64,000 nucleotides of DNA from positions 124,001 through 188,000 of the forward strand of contig NZ_JPLZ01000002.1 of assembly GCF_000735135.1 (NCBI RefSeq). The letters run 5' to 3'. The notes under the pieces were generated by a model. It saw only the letters and a program-made list of their open reading frames with translations. It was not told where the DNA came from and did no database searches. This document shows, one piece after another, positions 27,269-35,081 of the stretch (its first letter is position 1; the number at the start of each line of letters is the position of its first letter). A program made the position numbers and the translations under genes. This stretch comes from Chryseobacterium sp. FH1 (GTDB taxonomy: Bacteria > Bacteroidota > Bacteroidia > Flavobacteriales > Weeksellaceae).

Positions 27269-27345
27269 AAATCCTTTGGTTCTCATTTTTGATAGGAATA
27301 CTATTTGCTATTAAGAACGAGGAAAATCAAAGGATTTTTCTTGTC
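27269..27345 (+). terminator. Long-loop hairpin between the ROK kinase and msrA
   Basis: A perfect 10-bp stem (27269-27278 with 27328-27337) encloses 49 nt, with an inner 5-bp stem (27279-27283 with 27314-27318), followed by a T-rich run. It ends 6 nt before the msrA start, so it may act as a terminator or a leader structure. Confidence 0.5.
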
Positions 27346-27350
27346 TAATA

Positions 27351-28004
27351 ATGAAACAGTATTTATTAATAATTCTAAGTTTTGTGCTCTTCAGCTGTAA
27401 TGGTCAGGAGAAAAAACAAAACCCATTAAAAAATCAAAAAATGGATAAAAACAATTTGGAATATGCCACTCTGGCAGGCGGGTGTTTTTGGTGCGTGGAA
27501 AGTTGTTTCCATATGCTGAAAGGTGTTCATTCTGTAACGTCTGGATATTCCGGCGGACAAAAAGACAATCCAACCTATGAAGAAGTATCAACTGGAAATA
27601 CGGGACACGCGGAAGTGGTTGAGATTGCTTTTGACCCGAAGATTATTTCTTACAAGCAATTGCTGGAAGTGTTTTGGTTTCTTCATAACCCGACAACGCT
27701 CAACAGACAAGGCAATGACATTGGAACGCAGTACAGATCTGCGATTTTCTATCATTCCGACAAACAAAAACAAGATGCAGAAGAGTCTTTGAAAGCATCT
27801 GAAGACAAACAGGAATGGAACGGAAAATACGTCACAGAAATAGTTCCTTTCGAAAAATTCTGGTCAGCGGAAGCTTATCATCAAGGTTATTACAATGCCA
27901 ATCCAAACCAGCCTTATTGTAGTGCTGTAGTTGGACCAAAAATCCAAAAATTCAAAAAGCATTTTGGAGAATTGGGTTGGTTACAAGAAAAAGTGGAGCA
28001 ATAG
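27351..28004 (+). CDS. msrA: Peptide methionine-(S)-S-oxide reductase MsrA, lipoprotein form
   Basis: 217 residues. The catalytic motif GGCFWC (43-48, nucleophile C45) and GYSGG, GHAEVV, FW..HDPT-type segment and GTQYRS are all present, so an active MsrA is expected. Unlike the usual cytoplasmic enzyme it starts with a signal peptide and lipobox (VLFSC, Cys16), placing it in the periplasm attached to a membrane, where it would repair oxidised methionine in envelope proteins. Electron supply would need a periplasmic thioredoxin-like partner. No such gene is in the window. A terminator stem overlaps its last codons. Confidence 0.93.
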   Translation: MKQYLLIILSFVLFSCNGQEKKQNPLKNQKMDKNNLEYATLAGGCFWCVESCFHMLKGVHSVTSGYSGGQKDNPTYEEVSTGNTGHAEVVEIAFDPKIISYKQLLEVFWFLHNPTTLNRQGNDIGTQYRSAIFYHSDKQKQDAEESLKASEDKQEWNGKYVTEIVPFEKFWSAEAYHQGYYNANPNQPYCSAVVGPKIQKFKKHFGELGWLQEKVEQ

Positions 28005-28018
28005 GCCCCACTTTTTTA
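27989..28018 (+). terminator. msrA terminator overlapping the coding end
   Basis: A 9-bp stem (27989-27997 with 28009-28017) and T-run. The 5' arm is inside the last MsrA codons. Confidence 0.75.
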
Positions 28019-28103
28019 TATAAATGTTTATCCGAAATTAAGAGATCCTTCTTTCAAATGCAAAATTGGAATTGGTATTGAATGGTTCAACTTTGCGAAG
28101 CAC

Positions 28104-28190
28104 GCCCCGACCTGAGTGGAGCTCTTTTTGTAAGCCTTGGGAAAAGCCTCGGCACAAAAAGCGGGAACGGAGGGCGGATATAGGCGCCCA
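28104..28190 (+). repeat. Structured intergenic repeat, copy A
   Basis: Homologous to the reverse complement of 51674-51778. Shared blocks: CCCGAC(C/T)TGAG(T/C)GGA near the 5' end, CTTTTTG opposite CAAAAAG, and GGA(A/G)GGCGGA(T/A)ATAG near the 3' end. An inner stem, 28124-28131 with 28153-28160 (CTTTTTGT/ACAAAAAG), closes a variable loop, and an outer short stem pairs CGCC with GGCG. It lies in the 216-nt gap between convergent msrA and a DUF3078 gene. Confidence 0.75.
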
Positions 28191-28220
28191 AAATTTAATT
28201 CCCTTCAATATTTTAAATTT

Positions 28221-29135
28221 CTACTTGGTCTTCCAATCCTGATTGCGCTTGTCATCGGATTTTTTCTTTCCGTTGTCGATGTTGTAGGCAAAGCCAATTC
28301 CCAAGGTTTGTTTTAGCTGTGTTTTTCTGATTTGATTGTGGTCATAAAGCAAGTCCAAAGTCACATTGGTGGAGACAAATCGGTTGATTTTCATATTAAG
28401 AATCCCGCTGTAGGACAGAACCAGTCGCTCCGGATGATCCAAATAATTGGAGAAAACCGAGGCGTTGTTTTGAAGATTGATATTCTCCATCAACTTCACT
28501 TTGTACTGCGCCGTTCCCAAGAATCCGAATTGGAAAAGCATAGAATCGCCGTCGTTTTTCAAGCCATAATTACCTGCCCATTGCAAATCTTTGTCCGTCA
28601 CGAAAGTGAATCTTGCGTTGGCTGGCCTTAGTGTCATTGTGAAATTTTCATTCGGTCTGTACGTAAAACCAGCGCCGACATTCACATAACCGGGCGACAT
28701 AAAGCTTGAGATTTTCTTAGCTTCGGGATTGTTGCCATCTTCGTAGCCTGGCGCAAATTGAAAAATCAGGCCAGCTCCAACCGACGCATACCAATTGTCC
28801 GAAATCTTGCGTCCGTAATTGGTGGATAGACTGATGACATCCTGCGTTTTTCTGTTGCCGACGCCTTGGGTATTATTCATCCCATAGCCAAGAATGATGA
28901 TGTTTTCCCAAAGGTCTTTGTCTTTTTCGTAAGTCAAATTGTAGTTGGCACCGGCTTGCCAACCGACGTTATTGGCTCCACCAGCAACCCAGTTTGAAAA
29001 TGCTGATTGATTGAGCATCAAAGTGTTCTGCCCTACAACAGACCAAGCCTTAACTGAATCTTGAGCAGGCAACTCCTGCGCATAAGAATTGAAAGCCAGA
29101 AGCAGGCTTCCACCAAAAAGTAATTTTTTCATCAT
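28221..29135 (-). CDS. DUF3078 family outer-membrane protein, second in pair
   Basis: 304 residues: signal peptide (about 1-19, ending AFNSYAQ), then a short linker and a barrel-like series of strands beginning WSVVGQNTLMLNQSAFSNWVAGG. The NQ(S/x)AFSNW-x-AGG(A/N)NN motif is the hallmark of DUF3078 proteins, which are predicted beta-barrels of Bacteroidota outer membranes with no known function. The C-terminal part (VTLDLLYDHNQIRKTQLKQTLGIGFAYNI) matches its upstream neighbour closely. It is 14 nt downstream of its paralogue on the same strand, so the pair is cotranscribed. The last residues are a charged tail (KKSDDKRNQDWKTK). Confidence 0.85.
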   Translation of the reverse strand: MMKKLLFGGSLLLAFNSYAQELPAQDSVKAWSVVGQNTLMLNQSAFSNWVAGGANNVGWQAGANYNLTYEKDKDLWENIIILGYGMNNTQGVGNRKTQDVISLSTNYGRKISDNWYASVGAGLIFQFAPGYEDGNNPEAKKISSFMSPGYVNVGAGFTYRPNENFTMTLRPANARFTFVTDKDLQWAGNYGLKNDGDSMLFQFGFLGTAQYKVKLMENINLQNNASVFSNYLDHPERLVLSYSGILNMKINRFVSTNVTLDLLYDHNQIRKTQLKQTLGIGFAYNIDNGKKKSDDKRNQDWKTK

Positions 29136-29149
29136 TGTGTGTTTTTAAT

Positions 29150-30256
29150 TTATAAGAAAGGTTTTATGATTCCTGTTTTTGTGTCTCTTTCCATTTTGTA
29201 ACCAAGGTTGTAAGTGACGCCTACGCCCAAAGTCTGTTTTCTCTGCAATCTTTTGATCTGGTCGTGGTCGTACATCATATCCAGTGTGATAACCGTCGTA
29301 ATATATTTGTTGAATTTCAGATTGATGCTTCCACTGTAATTGATGTCCACTCTTTCCGAATGTTCCAGATAATTACTGAAGAGATTAAGTTGATTTACAA
29401 AATTGACATCTTTGAAAATTTTGATTTTATAAAGAATATTCATCATCGCACCCAGCTCGGCACGCATACTTTGACCATCGCGCTCCAAACCGTAAGTCCC
29501 TTTGGTCTGCAATTTTTCGTCTAATACAAAAGTGAATTTACCATTCGCCGGTCGGAAGATCACTTGGAAATTTTCATTTGGATTGTAGGAGACACCAATA
29601 CCTAAGTTGAGATAACCTGGCGCCATAAATTTGGAAATTCTGTCATCATAAACAGGATCCGGATTGTTTGCGTAATTGAATCCCGGCGTAAACTGGGACA
29701 AAAACTGAAAACCTGTGGAGAGATAATAATGTTGCGCCAACTCATAACCGTAGTTGGTCATAACATTAATGTAATCGTCTGTCTTTCTGGTAGATTGCCC
29801 TGTCGAAGAAACAAATCCATAGCCCATCTGGATGTTGTTGTCCATATAATGGCGATTCTTTTTGTAGACGATGTTGTAATTAACTTTTCCGATGACACCG
29901 ATGTTGTTATTTCCTCCAGCATACCAATTCGCAAAAGATGACTGATTGAAAACCAAACTGTTCTGCCCGAAGAAGAACCAGCGTTTGAGCGTCGGAAGGT
30001 TGATGATGGAAGAAGGCGTCAAAGGACTCGTGTCACTGCTATTGGAAACAATGACCATATTATTGGACAATTGTACAGAATCTTTTTTCAGAGAGCGGAT
30101 GTCGATAATTTTCGGATTCGTCAAACTATCGATGTCCACAGCAATCGAATCCCATCTTCTTTGTGCAATGGAATCGATCAATTTCTGATAATCAGTAATT
30201 TGAGCTTTAGAAAAAAAGACCATCATCAATGCAAAAACTACCAATACCTTTCTCAT
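29150..30256 (-). CDS. DUF3078 family outer-membrane protein, first in pair
   Basis: 368 residues from the ATG at 30256; a longer frame begins at 30274 but would put six residues in front of a good signal peptide (MRKVLVVFALMMVFFSKAQ). After a roughly 75-residue N-terminal region absent from its paralogue comes the same motif, WFFFGQNSLVFNQSSFANWYAGGNNN, then strands up to the YKMERDTKTGIIKPFL end. It is a predicted outer-membrane barrel (DUF3078) of unknown role. It is the first gene of the two-gene unit and has a TATTTTTG -7 element (30274-30281) 18 nt upstream of the ATG. Confidence 0.85.
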   Translation of the reverse strand: MRKVLVVFALMMVFFSKAQITDYQKLIDSIAQRRWDSIAVDIDSLTNPKIIDIRSLKKDSVQLSNNMVIVSNSSDTSPLTPSSIINLPTLKRWFFFGQNSLVFNQSSFANWYAGGNNNIGVIGKVNYNIVYKKNRHYMDNNIQMGYGFVSSTGQSTRKTDDYINVMTNYGYELAQHYYLSTGFQFLSQFTPGFNYANNPDPVYDDRISKFMAPGYLNLGIGVSYNPNENFQVIFRPANGKFTFVLDEKLQTKGTYGLERDGQSMRAELGAMMNILYKIKIFKDVNFVNQLNLFSNYLEHSERVDINYSGSINLKFNKYITTVITLDMMYDHDQIKRLQRKQTLGVGVTYNLGYKMERDTKTGIIKPFL

Positions 30257-30273
30257 TACTACAAAATTTTGCA

Positions 30274-30281
30274 CAAAAATA
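30274..30281 (-). promoter_or_regulatory. -7 element upstream of the DUF3078 pair
   Basis: TATTTTTG on the minus strand matches TAnnTTTG and fits a short leader to the ATG at 30256. No well-placed -33 box. Confidence 0.4.
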
Positions 30282-30399
30282 ACAATTCTAAATTTCTAAA
30301 AATCTGACTTTATAACCAAATTCCTAATTAATCGCATTTTTTTTGCGGACAAAATTACCTTTTCGCAAGAATGGCTGTAAAATTGTGATTTTCAAAACT

Positions 30400-31173
30400 A
30401 TGTTTTTGAAAACCTTTCATTTAAGATCCTTTTTGGTTCCCATCGCAATGTTGGCGCTGATGTGGATTTTCTTCCTGCTTCAGAATATCGGATTTTTCAG
30501 TGGTTGTACAGGTGCAATCATTCCACTTGTGCCCGATGGTTTGAGTGGCGTCATCTTTGCGCCGTTGTTGCACGGGAATCTGGAGCACATCATCGGAAAC
30601 TCGATGCCTATTGCGATTCTGCTATTTTTATTATTTGAATTTTATCCGAAGATTGCATTCAAAATCTTTTTGATAGGTTGGATCGCCTGCGGATTATTAG
30701 TCTGGATGTTGCCTCCCGTGGATATCATCACTGGGAAATGGAATTACAACTGCATCATCGGTGCGAGTGGCGTGGTTTATATGCTGGCTTTTTTCATTTT
30801 CTTCAGTGGCGTTTTCCGATGGAATATGAAATTGCTGACCGTTTCTCTTGTCGTGGCTTTATATTACGGAAGTTTGATCTGGGGAATTTTCCCGGAAGAG
30901 TTTTTCTCGCAGATGGAAGCGCCTAGCAAAATCAGTTGGCAGTCACACTTGGCAGGAAGTATCACTGGGATTATTTTGGCTTTCATTTTCAGAAAACAAG
31001 GCGATAAAAAAATCAAATACATCTGGGAATATCCTGATTACTACAGCGAAAAAGATGACAAAATGTGGCAGGAATATATTATGAATCATCCAGAAGATTT
31101 CGAAGATCTGCCTCAATACAAACAGGAAAACATTTGGGAATATCTGGACGAGATTCGGAAAAATGAAAAATAA
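30400..31173 (+). CDS. Rhomboid-family intramembrane serine protease
   Basis: 257 residues from the ATG at 30400 (upstream in-frame codons from a TTG at 30343 add a basic, unlikely N-terminus). Multi-pass membrane protein with the rhomboid signatures: HGNLEHIIGN (58-67), catalytic serine S123 in GASG and catalytic histidine H183 in SWQSHLAGS. About six helices end near residue 200, followed by a charged cytoplasmic tail of about 55 residues with two Trp-Glu-Tyr segments (IWEYPDYY, IWEYLDEI). Rhomboids cut membrane-anchored substrates; the substrate is unknown. It is 30 nt upstream of dprA. Confidence 0.88.
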   Translation: MFLKTFHLRSFLVPIAMLALMWIFFLLQNIGFFSGCTGAIIPLVPDGLSGVIFAPLLHGNLEHIIGNSMPIAILLFLLFEFYPKIAFKIFLIGWIACGLLVWMLPPVDIITGKWNYNCIIGASGVVYMLAFFIFFSGVFRWNMKLLTVSLVVALYYGSLIWGIFPEEFFSQMEAPSKISWQSHLAGSITGIILAFIFRKQGDKKIKYIWEYPDYYSEKDDKMWQEYIMNHPEDFEDLPQYKQENIWEYLDEIRKNEK

Positions 31174-31203
31174 TTTCTAAATTGGTCATACACAAATGAC
31201 CCT

Positions 31204-32310
31204 ATGAATCCCGAAGAACATCTCTACATCCTTGCGCTGAAACAGTGCAAAAACATTGGCAACATCAATCTAAAAAAGCTGATAAAAAATATTGGCTCCG
31301 CAAAAAAGGTTTGGGAATCTACGCCAAAATCTTTGCTTTCGATTTCTGGAATCGGGAAAAACAGCATTCAGAATATTGGTAATCAAGATTTTCTAAATTC
31401 CGCCGAGAAAGAATTAAAATTCTGCGAAAAGCACGAAATCAAAATCATTCATCAAGATGAAGAATCTTATCCCAAGCATCTTCTAAATTGTGACGATGCA
31501 CCGATGATTCTCTTTTACAAAGGCACTTTGAACAATAACCTAAATCCTGTAAGCATCGTTGGAACTAGAAAGTTAACAGCTTATGGAAAACATTTTATTC
31601 AGGATTTGACTGCAGAATTATCGGGTTCGAAAGTTTGTACCATCAGCGGGCTGGCTTTGGGCGCAGATTCTTGCGTGCACGAGGAATCATTGAAGCATCA
31701 AATTCCCACCATTGCCATTTTGGCGCAAAGCCTTGATAAAATCTATCCAGCTTCCAATAAAACGCTCTCCAAAAAAATTATCGAAAACAATGGCGCACTC
31801 ATCACAGAATATGCATCATTCGAAGGAATGGCAAAGGAAAACTTTCTGCAACGCAACAGAATCATCGCCGGATTTTCGCCTCATTTGATTGTGGTGGAAA
31901 CGGCTTATGGTGGTGGATCTGTGACAACTGTCACCGCTTCAAATCAATACAACCGTGATGTTTTTGCTTTACCTGGGAAAATCACCGATGTTTATAGCCA
32001 GGGTTGCAACCAGTTGATTGCGAACAACAAAGCGGAATCTATCGTTGATATCAAAACACTTGTCAGGAATTTGAATTTCATCCCGCAACCAGAACTTTTC
32101 CCAATGGAAGAGCCGAAAATCAAAATTGATCCTGACAAAAAAGACCACTTAAAATTATTGGAAATCATCACTGAAAATAAGAGCATTTCTCTGGACGAAT
32201 TAGCGGACAAATCTGGGATTTTGCACCACAAACTTTTACCAATTCTTTTAGATTTAGAGATTTATGGCTATGTCAAATGTCTTTCCGGACGACAATATCA
32301 ACCAAGCTGA
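31204..32310 (+). CDS. dprA: DNA-processing protein DprA
   Basis: 368 residues. It protects incoming single-stranded DNA during natural transformation and loads RecA. An N-terminal helix-hairpin-helix/SAM-like part (SISGIGKNSIQNIG) is followed by the Rossmann core with the conserved VGTRK, GAD and GLALGADSCVHEESL, LDKIYPASN, ENFLQRNRIIAGFS and GSVTTVTAS segments, then a C-terminal winged helix (LDELADKSGILHHKLLPILLDLEIYGYV). All the usual DprA landmarks are present, so an intact gene; it hints at competence or at least recombination-coupled DNA uptake. Confidence 0.95.
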   Translation: MNPEEHLYILALKQCKNIGNINLKKLIKNIGSAKKVWESTPKSLLSISGIGKNSIQNIGNQDFLNSAEKELKFCEKHEIKIIHQDEESYPKHLLNCDDAPMILFYKGTLNNNLNPVSIVGTRKLTAYGKHFIQDLTAELSGSKVCTISGLALGADSCVHEESLKHQIPTIAILAQSLDKIYPASNKTLSKKIIENNGALITEYASFEGMAKENFLQRNRIIAGFSPHLIVVETAYGGGSVTTVTASNQYNRDVFALPGKITDVYSQGCNQLIANNKAESIVDIKTLVRNLNFIPQPELFPMEEPKIKIDPDKKDHLKLLEIITENKSISLDELADKSGILHHKLLPILLDLEIYGYVKCLSGRQYQPS

Positions 32311-32444
32311 GAAAACAAGACTTATGGAAATTTGAAGTAAATTAACATTAACTTCAAAAATCGTTAACGCAAAAGATGTAATTATACATTAAGCAAAAAA
32401 CTAAGTTCATATCCTTAAATTTTCAATAAAAATCAAAATATTAC

Positions 32445-32474
32445 TTGCGAAATTCGAAAATAAAATTAAATTTG
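32445..32474 (+). promoter_or_regulatory. gdhA promoter
   Basis: TTG (32445-32447), 19-nt spacer and TAAATTTG (32467-32474) are an ideal match to the flavobacterial consensus. The ATG at 32496 gives a short leader. Confidence 0.8.
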
Positions 32475-32495
32475 TTGTCATAATAATCAACCTTT

Positions 32496-33854
32496 ATGGA
32501 ACACTATAATGTAGAGCAAAAAATTCAGGAGTTTATGGCAAAAGTAGAGGCCAAAAACCCAAATGAACCAGAATTTCTTCAGGCTGTGAAGGAAGTTGCA
32601 GTGACAGTAATTCCGTTTATTGCAACCAGAAAACAATACACAGGAATGAAACTTTTGGAAAGAATGGCAGAGCCGGAAAGAACGATTATTTTCCGCGTTC
32701 CGTGGGTAGATGACAATGGTGAGATCCAAGTGAACAGAGGTTTCAGAATCCAAATGAACTCGGCAATCGGACCATACAAAGGCGGCATCCGTTTCCATCC
32801 TACAGTGAACTTGTCTGTTCTTAAATTTTTGGCTTTCGAGCAAACTTTCAAAAACTCTTTGACGACGCTTCCAATGGGCGGTGGAAAAGGAGGTTCTGAT
32901 TTTGACCCGCAAGGAAAATCGGATATGGAAGTGATGCGTTTTTGCCAAGCTTTTATGACAGAGATGTGCAAGCATATTGGTCCAGAGACCGACGTTCCTG
33001 CGGGAGACATTGGTGTTGGTGCAAGAGAAATCGGATATCTATTCGGTCAATATAAAAAAATCAGAAATGAATTTACCGGCGTCTTGACTGGAAAAGGCTT
33101 GGCTTATGGTGGTTCATTGATCCGTCCGGAAGCGACTGGCTACGGCGTTGTTTACTTCGCAGAGCAAATGTTGAGAACCATTGGTGAAGATTTCAAAGGA
33201 AAAACAGTGACGGTTTCAGGTTTCGGAAATGTGGCTTGGGGCGTTATCAAAAAAGTAGAAGAACTTGGCGGTAAAGCAGTAACGCTTTCTGGTCCTGACG
33301 GTTATGTGTACGACAAAGACGGAATCACTGGTGAAAAAATTGAATATCTATTAGAACTTCGTGCGTCTGGAAACAACCGCGCAGAAGACTATGTGAAAAA
33401 ATACCCAACCGCAGAATTCCACGCTGGAAAACGTCCTTGGGAAGTGAAATGTGACGTCGCTATTCCTTCTGCTACTCAAAATGAGCTAGATTTGGAAGAT
33501 GCTAAAAAACTGGTAGAAAATGGCGTAGTTTGTGTGACTGAAGCAGCGAATATGCCTTCAACTTTGGACGCGATCAATTATTTCTTGGACAATAAAGTTT
33601 TGTTCTCCCCAGGAAAAGCGTCTAACGCCGGTGGTGTAGCGACTTCTGGATTGGAAATGACTCAGAACTCCATCCGTCTCAACTGGTCTTCTGAAGAAGT
33701 AGATGCAAGATTGAAAGAAATTATGATCGGCATCCACAAAGCTTGTAGAGATTATGGAAAAGAGGAAGACGGCTACGTAAACTACGTGAAAGGTGCAAAC
33801 ATCGCAGGCTTTGTGAAAGTGGCTGAGGCAATGTTGGCTCAAGGTGTGGTGTAA
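32496..33854 (+). CDS. gdhA: NADP-type glutamate dehydrogenase
   Basis: 452 residues, the length of hexameric bacterial GDH. It makes glutamate from 2-oxoglutarate and ammonium. The substrate loop GPYKGGIRFHP, the catalytic-lysine region PMGGGKGGSDFDP, PAGDIGVGAREIGYLFGQYK and the nucleotide-binding GFGNVAWG are present. The sequence is closest to the NADP-specific anabolic type (no N-terminal extension, GSDFDPQGKSD). It is transcribed from its own strong promoter and ends in a strong terminator, i.e. a single-gene unit for ammonium assimilation. Confidence 0.97.
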   Translation: MEHYNVEQKIQEFMAKVEAKNPNEPEFLQAVKEVAVTVIPFIATRKQYTGMKLLERMAEPERTIIFRVPWVDDNGEIQVNRGFRIQMNSAIGPYKGGIRFHPTVNLSVLKFLAFEQTFKNSLTTLPMGGGKGGSDFDPQGKSDMEVMRFCQAFMTEMCKHIGPETDVPAGDIGVGAREIGYLFGQYKKIRNEFTGVLTGKGLAYGGSLIRPEATGYGVVYFAEQMLRTIGEDFKGKTVTVSGFGNVAWGVIKKVEELGGKAVTLSGPDGYVYDKDGITGEKIEYLLELRASGNNRAEDYVKKYPTAEFHAGKRPWEVKCDVAIPSATQNELDLEDAKKLVENGVVCVTEAANMPSTLDAINYFLDNKVLFSPGKASNAGGVATSGLEMTQNSIRLNWSSEEVDARLKEIMIGIHKACRDYGKEEDGYVNYVKGANIAGFVKVAEAMLAQGVV

Positions 33855-33903
33855 TCAGTAGATTAGAAGTTAGATTTTAAAAATTAGAATCTAAATAATC
33901 ATA

Positions 33904-33945
33904 AAAAATGCAACTAAAAATATTTAGTTGCATTTTTATTTTAGT
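33904..33945 (+). terminator. gdhA terminator
   Basis: A perfect 15-bp stem (33904-33918 with 33923-33937), 4-nt loop and T-rich tail. Confidence 0.92.
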
Positions 33946-33975
33946 TGATTTTCAACACTAAAGTTGACTAAGTAA

Positions 33976-34857
33976 TTATCTCGGCAAACCTCTTTTTAAA
34001 GCGTGGTTTGCTCTTTCGATGGCTTTTTTCTCTTTCCAATTCATATATTGACCTTTGAATTTGGTTTTCATAAAATTATCAAAACCTCTTTGCACTGTAA
34101 GATTCCAGAGAGAATTGGCTTTCACGCCCCAACTTTTGTCCCAAGCTCTCAACGAAAGTGAAAAACTGCCGTCCAGATATTTCATCCAGTGCCACCAGCC
34201 AGTAGGCATAAAAAGCGTATCGCCGTGCTCCAGGAAACATTCGATACCTTGAATACCATCCAAAGCAGGATATTTTTCAAAATCCGGATTTTCTATATCA
34301 AAATCTTCCAGCGCATAAGTCGCATAAGGCAAGCAGTACAATCTCTCTTTCCATTTTTGTTCGAAAAGCAAAACGTGCTTTCTTCCGTTGAAATGCGTGT
34401 GGAAAATGTGAGCCAGATCTATATCGTAATGTAGAAACGTCACAGAACTTTTCCCTCCGAAAAACATACTTGGATATTTGTCGAGAAAACCGCCCATCAA
34501 TTCTTTTGGAGAGATATAATCATTCAAAATATCGGGTGCGTGTTTAATGGGATCGAAAAAGAAAATCCTGAGATCCGTTGGTTCTCTTTGTATCAGGTCG
34601 ATGTAATCTGCAAATTTCATCTCCGTAGTTGGCGTATTGATCGGTGCTGCAGGATCTGCTTTTGCACTGTCATACAATGGAACCGTGACATCGCCTACTA
34701 CTTCTTTGATATATTCCATCGTCCATTTCTGGTAAGCCGGCCAGTTTTTCGCCATATTTTTGATGACCAATGGTTTGCGTGGTTTCAGATATTTTTCGAA
34801 GAAATCTTCTTTAGAAATATCATCCACAATATCAATTGGCTTTAAAATGATTCCCAT
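33976..34857 (-). CDS. Cupin-like/JmjC-type Fe(II)/2-oxoglutarate oxygenase
   Basis: 293 residues with no signal peptide. A JmjC-like (Cupin_8) core is visible: LHYDIDLAHIFHTHFNGRK carries the H143-x-D145 iron ligands and a lysine (K160) in the position that binds 2-oxoglutarate, and GDTLFMPTGWWHWMKYL carries the third ligand H223. Family members hydroxylate protein side chains (asparagine, histidine, arginine) or ribosomal proteins in bacteria; the substrate here is unknown. The whole motif set is intact. It is a single gene, convergent with gdhA across the shared intergenic terminator. Confidence 0.85.
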   Translation of the reverse strand: MGIILKPIDIVDDISKEDFFEKYLKPRKPLVIKNMAKNWPAYQKWTMEYIKEVVGDVTVPLYDSAKADPAAPINTPTTEMKFADYIDLIQREPTDLRIFFFDPIKHAPDILNDYISPKELMGGFLDKYPSMFFGGKSSVTFLHYDIDLAHIFHTHFNGRKHVLLFEQKWKERLYCLPYATYALEDFDIENPDFEKYPALDGIQGIECFLEHGDTLFMPTGWWHWMKYLDGSFSLSLRAWDKSWGVKANSLWNLTVQRGFDNFMKTKFKGQYMNWKEKKAIERANHALKRGLPR

Positions 34858-35081
34858 ATTAATACAATATTAAGGAGCAAATTTATTAAAATTAAGTATT
34901 CATTGTTTATAATTATTTTAAATTAAATCATAAGACACCATAAATAATATATCACAATTTTTCTTTGTCATAGATTAGGGTTTTGCATTTAACTTTTACC
35001 TTTTTTGATACTCCAATAAAAACTTTGTAACATTCTGTAATGTTTCTTTACTAATACTTTAGTGATACATTTTAAATAACT
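34858..35081. other. 224-nt AT-rich intergenic region
   Basis: Divergent promoters should lie here for the JmjC-like gene and the large barrel gene. I see AT-rich sequence with a weak AACAT-N6-ATGTT dyad at 35029-35044 and a TACTTTAG that is one base off a -7 element near 35055. No gene or strong structure is visible. Confidence 0.5.
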
